The position numbers and the translations under genes are program-made. Positions 30,030-37,603 of a stretch of DNA of 38,864 nt are shown here, piece by piece; the first letter of the stretch is position 1, and every line of letters begins with the position of its first letter. This DNA is from Saccharimonas sp963550135 (GTDB lineage: Bacteria; Patescibacteriota; Saccharimonadia; Saccharimonadales; Saccharimonadaceae). The DNA is taken from the NCBI GenBank assembly GCA_963550135.1, contig CAUVBP010000011.1, positions 1-38,864 of the forward strand, in the 5' to 3' direction. Under the pieces are notes generated by a model. It made no database searches and was not told the DNA's origin. It saw only the letters and a program-made list of their open reading frames with translations.

Positions 30030-32111
30030 ATGATTGATAGATTTCCTAACCTGCCGCGTAGCGGTGATAGCAAAGCAGAAATGCCGCACGCTGATGGCGA
30101 TTCGCTTCTTGATCCAGATTTAGAAAGCGCATTCCGCCAGGAGGGGTTTCTAGCCTTTACTAATGGTAAAAAGATGAGGCAAGTTGCAGAAAGACTGCGA
30201 GAAGAAAAGCCCGACGAGTTTGATATAGCCGAACAAATGGCTGAGGCTATTCGCGTATCTTTGGATGATTACGAAGATCCGGAGGAGGGCTGGAGGCCTC
30301 GAAAAAGAAGCGAGAGACTGCTGGCGATTTTTGACGTTATGGCGAACCTGGCTACTCCTGAGGAGATGAAGCGGTTCTTAAACAGCGATGCAGCCGCAAG
30401 GTTAACGGATGAGTGGGGCGATGACAAGCTAAATACATTGCTGCAGAGATGTGGGCGTTTAGGCGGTTCGTATCGTCAGGAAAAAAATCCGGGCGATTCA
30501 AAGAAGCTGAAATTATTGACCCGGTATGTTTTAGGGAGAACGGTCGACGAGGAAGAAGATAGAGTAGCGCAGTATGCCCTGGGGAGAACAGCTGACGAGG
30601 GGGAAGAGAGGGTAGCACAGTATAGAACGGTTAATGAGGGAGAGGATGGAACAGCGCAAGTAGCCGAGGAGGCGCGGCGAGAAACGGAAACTATACAAGA
30701 GGATATTGCGCGTCGGGAGGCTGAACGAAAACGGGAGAGTGCGTTTAATGAGCAGCTAGATGGGTTCGTCGCGGCTATCTCCTCCGACCCAAATAAATGT
30801 TTCGGCGAGATTGTGAGTAAAGAGTTTGAGATAGACGTGCCAGATACAGATAGATATAAAGAAAACGTCAAAAGCCGCTGCGCTGATGCTTATCTGAAAG
30901 CAACAGCAATTGAAGGTTCTGATCCGCAACTTCATGATCGTGCAGTTCTCGCTTTGTCGGAGGTCTTTCATAAAAAATTAGCAGAGCGCAGCAAAGAAGA
31001 GTGCGGCGGCGAAATGTGGTGGCAGAACTACCCTTATATTCGCCATAACTTAGCAGTGATTGTTCCAGATATTGAATCGTATAAAGAGCTTGTCTGTAAA
31101 TATCCAGGTCTGGAAGAAAATGACGAGATGTATGAAGATTGGAAAAAATCATTCATAGATTTGCGCTTGAAAGAACGCGCGCTGGATGAAGTCGACCCTT
31201 CGGTGCTTGGGTTGCTTCGTGAAGCCGATGTCTCCTGCCTTGATATAGAAGTAGAGCAGATGTATGTCAAGTATACCAGTAGGGCGGATTTATATAGCGA
31301 CTTGGAGAAGTATTTTATTGGTCCAATTGATAGTGAAAACAGTGTGAATATATGGGGTTGTCGAAGCAACAGTAATATTCTTCAAGAGGATATAATTGAA
31401 CCGCTGAATCGATTCGTAGAGGAGGGTTCTTGGCAACCAGGCGAGCATAGGAGGTTTATACCAAGAAGCGCTGAATATCCAGATGCTCCCTACGAATACG
31501 AGGGAACTTCCTTTGAAGGTAGCGCGATAACTATTGATGTTACGAAACAGGAGGACGGTACGTTTGCGTATGCGTTCGGTATTCGAGGTGATGTAATATC
31601 TCGGTTTGCTGCTTTCGTTGGAAAACCTGTTGGACTTTTGAAACCAACCGCTCAAGCTTATGTGCGTATAGATATTACATCACGAAATAATAAAGCTACA
31701 GCGGAGCAATTAGAGAATCAGTATCAAGCAATCAAAGACGAGAGACGTCCGGATATAACATCAGAACTAGGGACGAAAACGTATCGCTACTGGGATTTGC
31801 CATACAGCGGCACGCCGAATCATACTACTGCGCACCTGCTGCAGGATTTAGTGGGTGACTCGCAACTATATATGAAACGATTTGGGCCGTATGATGATGA
31901 GCTGCCTATTGAGGCAGACCTATCCAACTTGCCAGAGGCTCAGCGAATGCTGTGCGCTGTAATAGATGCAAAATCAGGAGAACTCAAGCGGTTAGATGAG
32001 ATTGTACCGCATGCGGACATGAGGGTTAAAAATATCCGACCAGACCAAGCTAGGAAGCTAAAAGCTCTTGAATATCTGCTATCTATCACACGAACTGACA
32101 GAAACTATTGA
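30030..32111 (+). CDS. Hypothetical 693-aa acidic cytosolic protein with internal repeats
   Basis: No signal peptide or transmembrane segment is visible. Residues about 166-210 contain an imperfect tandem repeat of about 16 residues (LGRTVDEEEDRVAQYA, LGRTADEGEERVAQY, then a degenerate RTVNEGEDGTAQV), followed by a charged coiled coil (EARRETETIQEDIARREAER). The C-terminal third is mixed alpha/beta (EGSAITIDVTKQEDGTFAYA; AYVRIDITSRNNKATAEQLE). The N-terminal part is helical and Glu-rich. It is the longest intact gene in the lepA insertion. I do not recognise it; it may be restricted to Saccharibacteria. Confidence 0.65.
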   Translation: MIDRFPNLPRSGDSKAEMPHADGDSLLDPDLESAFRQEGFLAFTNGKKMRQVAERLREEKPDEFDIAEQMAEAIRVSLDDYEDPEEGWRPRKRSERLLAIFDVMANLATPEEMKRFLNSDAAARLTDEWGDDKLNTLLQRCGRLGGSYRQEKNPGDSKKLKLLTRYVLGRTVDEEEDRVAQYALGRTADEGEERVAQYRTVNEGEDGTAQVAEEARRETETIQEDIARREAERKRESAFNEQLDGFVAAISSDPNKCFGEIVSKEFEIDVPDTDRYKENVKSRCADAYLKATAIEGSDPQLHDRAVLALSEVFHKKLAERSKEECGGEMWWQNYPYIRHNLAVIVPDIESYKELVCKYPGLEENDEMYEDWKKSFIDLRLKERALDEVDPSVLGLLREADVSCLDIEVEQMYVKYTSRADLYSDLEKYFIGPIDSENSVNIWGCRSNSNILQEDIIEPLNRFVEEGSWQPGEHRRFIPRSAEYPDAPYEYEGTSFEGSAITIDVTKQEDGTFAYAFGIRGDVISRFAAFVGKPVGLLKPTAQAYVRIDITSRNNKATAEQLENQYQAIKDERRPDITSELGTKTYRYWDLPYSGTPNHTTAHLLQDLVGDSQLYMKRFGPYDDELPIEADLSNLPEAQRMLCAVIDAKSGELKRLDEIVPHADMRVKNIRPDQARKLKALEYLLSITRTDRNY

Positions 32112-32125
32112 TATGTGATATATTT

Positions 32126-32248
32126 TCTCGCAGCAACAATATATCACCAGCTAACTTTGAGTTTTTGGTCTCTAAGGCTATCAAAGCTCCATCAGGCTAC
32201 AATACTCAGCCGTGGCGCTTTCGTCAGAACGAGTCGGCAGTAGAATAA
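32126..32248 (+). pseudogene. 5' fragment of a second nitroreductase gene
   Basis: The frame reads SRSNNISPANFEFLVSKAIK and APSGYNTQPWRFRQNESAVE then TAA, matching residues 5-44 of the intact nitroreductase at 33722 with a handful of substitutions. Nothing of the remaining gene follows. The rest of the gap between 32112 and 32416 holds only this fragment and the next promoter. Confidence 0.85.
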
Positions 32249-32351
32249 CCCGCAGAGTTAATTGTGCATTATTTAGGAAAGAATGTCAAATTATAAAAAT
32301 CTCAACCTTAAGATCTCCATTCCGACTGATAGTTAGCTATACTGCTTATTG

Positions 32352-32380
32352 TTGACATATATAAATAACGGCACTATGAT
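32352..32380 (+). promoter_or_regulatory. Promoter of the 130-aa gene
   Basis: TTGACA (32352-32357), 17-base spacer, TATGAT (32375-32380): one of the best consensus promoters in the window. Confidence 0.75.
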
Positions 32381-32416
32381 GAGGACTGTTAATTAATCAT
32401 TTGGGAGTACTGCGTT

Positions 32417-32809
32417 ATGGGAGAAAATCCTAGTTTTTTAGAAAGGGTAGGCACTTTTCGGGATATTGTATGTTTTGGCTGGAATGTTGCCAAATTTGGT
32501 AGGGAGGCTGATTATGACCGAAGGGATTCTCAGCTTGGTGAACTAGCAACTTCATTAGTCGCGGAGGTAGAAGCGGGTAGCATAGATCCTATTGCTGCAG
32601 AGGATAAAATGAATAAATTAAGCCGTCCACAGCCAGTCCGGGAAGCAATGCTCACCGACCGTCGCGCTGAAAAGGCTAGCGTATGTCTCAGTCGACTCGT
32701 TGAGAGTGGTTTTATCGACCCTGTGATTGCCGAGAATCTACTTAATTCGGGACTTAATCCCCGTACTGTTCAGAGGGCATTGGATAAAAGTAAACGTACT
32801 GCTTATTAA
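32417..32809 (+). CDS. Hypothetical 130-aa protein, paralogue of the gene at 33004
   Basis: The protein is helical; its second half contains VREAMLTDRRAEKASVCLSR and LVESGFIDPVIAENLLNSGL, closely matched by the broken gene 200 bases downstream (STDRRAERASIRLSRLVEGG, HIDPVVAEG). The repeated IDPxxAE helix also occurs earlier (SIDPIAAEDKMNKLS), suggesting a small internal helical repeat. A strong promoter and gggag site precede it. Function unknown. Confidence 0.6.
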   Translation: MGENPSFLERVGTFRDIVCFGWNVAKFGREADYDRRDSQLGELATSLVAEVEAGSIDPIAAEDKMNKLSRPQPVREAMLTDRRAEKASVCLSRLVESGFIDPVIAENLLNSGLNPRTVQRALDKSKRTAY

Positions 32810-32936
32810 ACGCAAATGTATCGACTGCGAGAGTTAGTAAACATGTTTCTACCTTTTTGCAGTGTCCCTCATTGTGCTGGCGTCTGTATGCTGGCTCGGT
32901 CTGGATTCATTTGGTGAATACTCGGTCTGGGTGTTA

Positions 32937-32965
32937 TTGACAATTCACAAATAATAACTTATATT
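32937..32965 (+). promoter_or_regulatory. Promoter of the second paralogue
   Basis: TTGACA (32937-32942), 17-base spacer, TATATT (32960-32965). The same layout as the promoter of the first paralogue. Confidence 0.7.
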
Positions 32966-33003
32966 ATTAGTAATATTATAGATAATTTGTGGAGTGTTAT
33001 ATC

Positions 33004-33492
33004 GTGGAACAGAGGAGAGAGTATGGATTTGATGAAAGAAGCGAAGCTACTAGAAATCTTGTCAGCCTTACGTGGGCTGTTATTGAGTTTAAGGATTTGT
33101 TTGGATGTGATGACTATGATGGTCGACGTTAAGGTTTGCGTGACGAGTGGGCTAACGGCCGGTTGATTGAAATAGCTAAGATGGTAGAAAAGGATTGTTC
33201 TAATGGCTATAATCCAGATACTATTCTTGCGGAGTATTGGATGAATAACGCAATTCGCCCGCTGACGCTCCAGGAAGCAATGTCCACCGACCGTCGCGCT
33301 GAAAGGGCTAGCATACGTCTCAGCCGTCTCGTTGAGGGTGGCCACATAGATCCTGTTGTTGCGGAGGGATTTATTGATTCTGGTCTTAATCCACGTATTC
33401 TTGAAAATATCAAAGATGAGCTAATTAAACAGGGGGCTATAGACGTCGAGGCATATAAAAATCCAGAGAGGCACTATTCTTATTTGGTGTAG
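33004..33492 (+). pseudogene. Paralogue of the 130-aa protein, interrupted by TAA
   Basis: GTG 33004, nine bases after ggag, opens VEQRREYGFDERSEATRNLV. The frame meets TAA at 33130-33132 after YDGRR and continues in frame as GLRDEWANGRLIEIAKMVEK to 33492. The latter part aligns with the 130-aa neighbour (QEAMSTDRRAERASIRLSRL). The intact length would be 162 residues. A shorter product could start at ATG 33181. Function unknown. Confidence 0.6.
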
Positions 33493-33511
33493 TTTGACGT
33501 GTCGTTAGTTT

Positions 33512-33606
33512 CTGTCCAGCCCCTCCCTGGCTACAAAGAAGTCAAGCCCTTCGTCTATGCGGGCTTTTTTCCGGTGTCTAACGAAGATTACAATGATCTG
33601 AAGGAC
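33512..33606 (+). pseudogene. Diverged copy of the first 95 bases of the lepA C-half
   Basis: It aligns without gaps to 34829-34923 with nine differences in 95 bases; eight are silent, all at third codon positions, and the ninth is the last base. It encodes VQPLPGYKEVKPFVYAGFFP followed by VSNEDYNDLK and then leaves lepA similarity. About 110 bases with a small hairpin (CTCG/CGAG, 33646-33662) and no gene follow before the nitroreductase. Confidence 0.9.
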
Positions 33607-33721
33607 AGCAACTGAAAGCTTAGTCTTGGCGATATTGATTGACCTCGCTCCTATAGGGCGAGTATGCTTGGTTATAAGAAGTAGCTAACGAGATAGGAAG
33701 GCTCGCGTATTGGGTAGAATT

Positions 33722-34705
33722 ATGGCAAGAGTGTCTCGCAGTAACAATATGTCACCAGCTGACTTTGAGTTTTTGGTTTCTAAGGCAACCAAAGCGCCGT
33801 CAGGACACAATACTCAGCCTTGGAGGTTTCGTCAGAACGGGTCGGTGGTGGAAATTCACCCTGATTTTGACAGAAGACTGCCGGTAGTTGATCCTGATGA
33901 CAGGGAGCTATTTGTGAGCCTAGGTTGTGCAGCTGAGAATTTGTGTTTGGCGGCACAAAACATAGGTTATGAGTCTTCTGTTGCGGTTGGAGATACGGGA
34001 GTTATTGCAGTTGCGCTCGCAGAAGGAGCAGACGTCAAGTCCAGTCCACTGTTTGAGCAGATAGATTTACGGCAGACCAATCGTAGTATTTATACTGGTG
34101 AGGAAATTGCGCTAGATGCGCTAAAGAGGCTACAGGCGATTCGCAGTGAAGATGGAGTGTCGGTTCATTACTATGCACGTCAAACTAAACAGTTTAATGA
34201 TATTGAGCAATGCGTTCTTCAGGGCAATACGCGTCAAATGCAAAATGAGTCATTTAAGGCTGAGTTGAAAAGCTGGATGCGATTTAATAAGAAGCATCAA
34301 GATCAAACACTTGATGGGCTGAGTTACGCCGTGTTTGGTGCGCCTAATGTGCCGCGCTGGATGGCTGAGCCAATCATGGCGATGGCTATCAATGCTAAGA
34401 CGCAGAATAAGGCTGATCGCGAAAAGATAGCATCGGCTTCTCATCTGGTTCTCTTTACGACAAGAGAAAATAGTCGGCGCGAATGGGTGAACTTGGGTCG
34501 GACGCTGCAGCGTTTCTTGCTGACTGCCACGGAACTTGGGATCTCTCATGCCTATCTGAACCAGCCAAACGAAGAAGCAGAGATTGCCTCAGAGATGGCA
34601 AGGACGCTGGGTCTGGCTGGAGAATACCCGACTATTTTGCTACGCATCGGCTATGGCGAGCGGCAGGCTTATTCCAAGCGGCGGTCTGTTAAAGACGTTG
34701 TATAG
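33722..34705 (+). CDS. Acg-type FMN-dependent nitroreductase family protein
   Basis: About 327 residues. The N-terminal ATKAPSGHNTQPWRF is the classical FMN-binding start of the nitroreductase fold, with SLGCAAENLCLAAQNIGYES as the second conserved helix; the C-terminal half (GRTLQRFLLTATELGISHAY) matches the duplicated Acg/TM1586-like arrangement. Substrates are unknown; Acg-type members often lack classical nitroreductase activity and may store flavin. I chose ATG 33722, since similarity with the fragment at 32126 begins just after it; an in-frame TTG lies at 33710. It is the last inserted gene before the lepA C-half. Confidence 0.85.
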   Translation: MARVSRSNNMSPADFEFLVSKATKAPSGHNTQPWRFRQNGSVVEIHPDFDRRLPVVDPDDRELFVSLGCAAENLCLAAQNIGYESSVAVGDTGVIAVALAEGADVKSSPLFEQIDLRQTNRSIYTGEEIALDALKRLQAIRSEDGVSVHYYARQTKQFNDIEQCVLQGNTRQMQNESFKAELKSWMRFNKKHQDQTLDGLSYAVFGAPNVPRWMAEPIMAMAINAKTQNKADREKIASASHLVLFTTRENSRREWVNLGRTLQRFLLTATELGISHAYLNQPNEEAEIASEMARTLGLAGEYPTILLRIGYGERQAYSKRRSVKDVV

Positions 34706-34802
34706 AGGATTGAGTGTTAGATTGTTGTGAATTATAGATGCCGTTGTGTTTTATTGGTACGACAGTACGTGTGGAGTGCATCATTCTTCGCCAGGAGGGT
34801 GG

Positions 34803-34808
34803 TATAAT
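34803..34808 (+). promoter_or_regulatory. TATAAT box in front of the lepA C-terminal half
   Basis: The box ends seven bases before the ATG at 34816, the same geometry as hrcA and other leaderless genes here. An aggaggg just upstream is too close to the box and too far from the ATG to be decisive. Confidence 0.55.
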
Positions 34809-34815
34809 TGACTAT

Positions 34816-35775
34816 ATGTCAAATATCACTGTCCAACCCCTGCCTGGCTACAAAGAAGTCAAACCCTTCGTCTACGCGGGGTTTTTCCCGGTGTCCAACG
34901 AAGATTACAATGATCTGAAAGAGGCTATTGAAAAGCTGAGTCTGAGCGATTCAGCGCTGCAGTTTGAGCCGGAGAATTCACCAGTGTTGGGGTATGGTGT
35001 GCGGATTGGCTTTTTGGGGCTGCTACACATGGATATCATTCGTGAGCGACTGGAGCGTGAGTATAATCTGGATCTCATCGTCACCAACCCGAGTACTGAT
35101 TATCAAGTTAGCCTGACCAATGGCGAGGAGCTGGATATTAAGTCAGCCAGCGAGCTGCCCGACCCAGCGCAGATCACCGAGGTTCGCGAGCCGTGGATTG
35201 ATGGTGAAATTGTGGTGCCGCAAGATTATATCGGTGCGGTGATTCAGCTGATTGTTGCCAAGCGCGGTCGGCAGAAAAATCTCAGTTACATCGACGAGCG
35301 GGCGCTGATTTCTTTTACGGCACCGCTGGCTAATCTGCTGACGGATTTTTATGATCAACTGAAGTCGGTAACCAGTGGCTACGGCTCGTTTAATTATGAG
35401 CTAGCGGGGTACCAGCCGGAAGATTTGGTGCGGGTGGATTTTTATGTAGCGGGCGAAATGGTCGATGCGCTGAGCGTGATGTGCCACCGCTCGGAGGCAC
35501 CAGGTTTGGGTCGCGAAATCGTCAAGAAATTGAAAGACGTGGTGCCGCGCCAGAGCTTTGAAGTGGCATTACAGGCGGCAATCGGCGGCAAATTTATCGC
35601 CCGCGAAAACATCGGCGCTTACCGCAAAGATGTCACCGGCTACCTCTACGGCGGCGATGTCAGCCGCAAAAAGAAACTTCTCGCCAAACAAGCTCGCGGC
35701 AAAAAGCGTATGAAACGCTTCGGCAAGGTTGACATTCCTAGCGAGGCATTTACAATAATGCTAAGGAGAGATTAG
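34816..35775 (+). CDS. lepA: Elongation factor 4 (LepA), C-terminal half: domains III, IV/V and CTD
   Basis: This 319-aa fragment starts MSNITVQPLPGYKEVKPFVY and contains the rest of EF4: domain III (VLGYGVRIGFLGLLHMDIIR), the domain IV/V region (LREPWI-like VREPWIDGEIVVPQDYIGAV) and the LepA-specific C-terminal domain (GGDVSRKKKLLAKQARGKKR, KRFGKVDIPSEAF). It aligns from the linker just before the PGxKxVKP motif to the normal C-terminus, so practically no residues are missing between the two halves. A longer in-frame start at 34738 has no homology. Its stop overlaps the next GTG start. Expression as a separate subunit is plausible from the TATAAT box and ATG. Confidence 0.92.
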   Translation: MSNITVQPLPGYKEVKPFVYAGFFPVSNEDYNDLKEAIEKLSLSDSALQFEPENSPVLGYGVRIGFLGLLHMDIIRERLEREYNLDLIVTNPSTDYQVSLTNGEELDIKSASELPDPAQITEVREPWIDGEIVVPQDYIGAVIQLIVAKRGRQKNLSYIDERALISFTAPLANLLTDFYDQLKSVTSGYGSFNYELAGYQPEDLVRVDFYVAGEMVDALSVMCHRSEAPGLGREIVKKLKDVVPRQSFEVALQAAIGGKFIARENIGAYRKDVTGYLYGGDVSRKKKLLAKQARGKKRMKRFGKVDIPSEAFTIMLRRD

Positions 35776-36383
35776 TGCGAGTAGAGGGATTTAAGTCTCA
35801 AGGGTGGTTAATTGATAATCTGTATCAGGCGCCGACGTTAGCTGATAAGGACGCACGACCCTATGCTGGTAGCGATATCTCAATTGAAGATGTTCGTATT
35901 GATACTTTTCAGCCGACGCAGCGGTATGTTATTGACGCTGGTGTACGCAAGCAAGAGGGTTTAAGAGAGCTTGTCTTGCCGTACGGTGAAGATACACTGT
36001 GCATGGAAACTGGCGGAATTGATATTGTTGATGAAGAAAACGCGGGGGGCGGAGTTATGCTCCCACCTATCATTGAGGAGGATTATCATGAAGGATTATT
36101 GCTCGTCGACGGTATGCATCGAACAACATTGGCGAGGCGTATGGGTATAAAAATAATTAGAGCTGTAGTTATTAGAGGTGTTGACAGCGACTTTGCTGTC
36201 ACGAAACGTCGCTTGCCAAACGAATGGAATGAAGTGACAACATTCCCTACACTTGGCGACTTGAAAATTGCTCGTAAACAGGGCTTTGTTCACCGAAATA
36301 GGGGTAATGTAGCTGGCGACGGAAGTGCTGCGTATCGTGATTTCTCATCTTTCACTGGCAGAGGTAAAGATGAACGAAAATAA
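35775..36383 (+). CDS. Hypothetical 202-aa protein with ParB/Srx-like DGxHR motif
   Basis: GTG 35775 overlaps the last base of the lepA stop. The core LLLVDGMHRTTLARRMGIKI with following VIRAVVI-type strand matches the DGxHRxxAAxxxG motif of ParB N-terminal/sulfiredoxin-like domains, in which Arg contacts a nucleotide phosphate. The N-terminal 85 residues (SDISIEDVRIDTFQPTQRYV) have no recognised similarity. It overlaps the HAD gene by 14 bases. A nucleotide-binding role is inferred from the motif; it is too small for a complete ParB. Confidence 0.55.
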   Translation: MRVEGFKSQGWLIDNLYQAPTLADKDARPYAGSDISIEDVRIDTFQPTQRYVIDAGVRKQEGLRELVLPYGEDTLCMETGGIDIVDEENAGGGVMLPPIIEEDYHEGLLLVDGMHRTTLARRMGIKIIRAVVIRGVDSDFAVTKRRLPNEWNEVTTFPTLGDLKIARKQGFVHRNRGNVAGDGSAAYRDFSSFTGRGKDERK

Positions 36384-36837
36384 TAAACCGATTATTTATA
36401 TCGACATGGACGGTGTATTGGTGGATTTTGAGTCTGCTCTTACGAAGGTTTCGCCCGAGATGCTTGAGAAGTTTGCGGACGAATACGACAATATCCCGGG
36501 CATTTTCGCGCTGATGGATCCGATGCCAGGCGCTCTTGAGGCGGTAGATGCTTTGAAAGAAAAGTACGATCTATACATCTTGTCGTCGTCGCCATGGGAA
36601 AATCCGACAGCACTGGGTGATAAGTTAGCATGGGTGAAAAAGTATTTTGGCGGTGATAGCCAAGAAAATATTTTCTTTCGCAAAGTCGTATTTTCGTCGG
36701 TCAAGCAGCTGAGTCGCGGTGATATTTTGATTGATGACCGGACAACTAAAGGCGCTGCTGAGTTTGCTGGCCGGCATATTCACTTTGGCAGCTCGCAGTT
36801 TCCTGATTGGCAATCGGTGCTGGATGAGTTATTATAA
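36370..36837 (+). CDS. HAD-superfamily 5'-nucleotidase (NT5C type)
   Basis: This 155-aa protein has HAD motif I IYIDMDGVLVDFES (nucleophile Asp and acid/base Asp), motif II ILSSSPWENP, and motif III/IV with Lys and ILIDDRTTKGAAEF. The short cap and PGIFALMDPMPGALEAVDAL match the 5'(3')-deoxyribonucleotidase family, which removes phosphate from pyrimidine dNMPs. The start is placed at 36370 after agaggtaaag. It sits before a guanylate-kinase-like gene, suggesting nucleotide metabolism. Confidence 0.8.
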   Translation: MNENNKPIIYIDMDGVLVDFESALTKVSPEMLEKFADEYDNIPGIFALMDPMPGALEAVDALKEKYDLYILSSSPWENPTALGDKLAWVKKYFGGDSQENIFFRKVVFSSVKQLSRGDILIDDRTTKGAAEFAGRHIHFGSSQFPDWQSVLDELL

Positions 36838-36846
36838 GCAGATATT

Positions 36847-37560
36847 ATGTCAAAGATCGAAAAGCTTATCAGAGAATATCAACCTAGCGAGTCGGTTCGC
36901 CAGCTTGTTATTCAAACTAAAATTGTGTTGCTCGTCGGTATATCGGGCGCAGGCAAGGATATGACCAAGCAGCGATTAATGCAGTCGTCGGAGTTTGCTG
37001 ATATTGTGTCGTATACGACTCGCCAGCCGCGTCAAAATAAAGGTATATGGGAGCGTGAAGGTATTGATTATAACTATATTGATGAAGCGACTGCTGCTAG
37101 ATTGTTGGAAAGTCATGCTTTTGTCGAGGCGAAATTTGTGCACGGTACAGTTTATGGTACTGGTGTCAAGCAGATTCAGGATATTCGCGATGCTGGTAAG
37201 ATTGCCGTGACTGATATAGATGTTCAAGGTGTTGATGAATATAAGAAACTTTCGCCTGGTGTGGTGGCGATATTTTTGTTACCGCCAAATTACCAGGAAT
37301 GGCGCCGCCGTCTCAGCGTGCGTTATGCTTCGCAAGAGGAATTTGATCGCGAATGGCCGAAGCGTTACAATAGTGCGATTCGTGAAATTACCCATGCGCT
37401 TGAAGTGCCGTATTACCATTTCGTCATTAATGATGATATTGATGAGACGGCGCGGATTGTGCGGGCAATCGCTCTAAAGCCAGATGTCTATAACCGTAAA
37501 GACGATGAAGCTAGACTGGCGGCGCGAGATTTGCTAGAGCAATTGAAAGCGAGTAGTTAG
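36847..37560 (+). CDS. gmk: Guanylate kinase-like protein
   Basis: This 237-aa protein has a P-loop LLVGISGAGKDMTKQRL (about residues 28-44), the GMP-binding SYTTRQPRQNK (normally S-TTR-PRxGE), YNYIDEATAARLLESHAFVE and a lid region. Guanylate kinase converts GMP to GDP. The N-terminal 25 residues and the C-terminal tail make it longer than typical Gmk (about 205), and the P-loop has KD instead of KS/KT, so specificity may differ. Its stop codon lies inside the left arm of the CIRCE element. Confidence 0.75.
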   Translation: MSKIEKLIREYQPSESVRQLVIQTKIVLLVGISGAGKDMTKQRLMQSSEFADIVSYTTRQPRQNKGIWEREGIDYNYIDEATAARLLESHAFVEAKFVHGTVYGTGVKQIQDIRDAGKIAVTDIDVQGVDEYKKLSPGVVAIFLLPPNYQEWRRRLSVRYASQEEFDREWPKRYNSAIREITHALEVPYYHFVINDDIDETARIVRAIALKPDVYNRKDDEARLAARDLLEQLKASS

Positions 37561-37583
37561 CACTCGCCTTGCATGAGTGCTAA
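37557..37583 (+). promoter_or_regulatory. CIRCE operator of hrcA-grpE
   Basis: TTAGCACTC-N9-GAGTGCTAA is an exact consensus CIRCE, the binding site of HrcA. TATAAT (37592-37597) follows and ends six bases before the hrcA ATG, so bound HrcA would cover the -35 region. Confidence 0.97.
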
Positions 37584-37603
37584 AAGTGCGCTATAATTAG
37601 CTC

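Noticed and set aside
26586..34815. The lepA interruption as a group I/II intron or intein
   Set aside because: The N-half ends in a real stop, the C-half starts with its own ATG, and the insert holds ordinary genes; no intein splice motifs or intron core structure were seen.
34738..34815. Longer start for the lepA C-half
   Set aside because: The extra 26 residues have no LepA similarity, and the TATAAT box lies inside them, just before the ATG at 34816.
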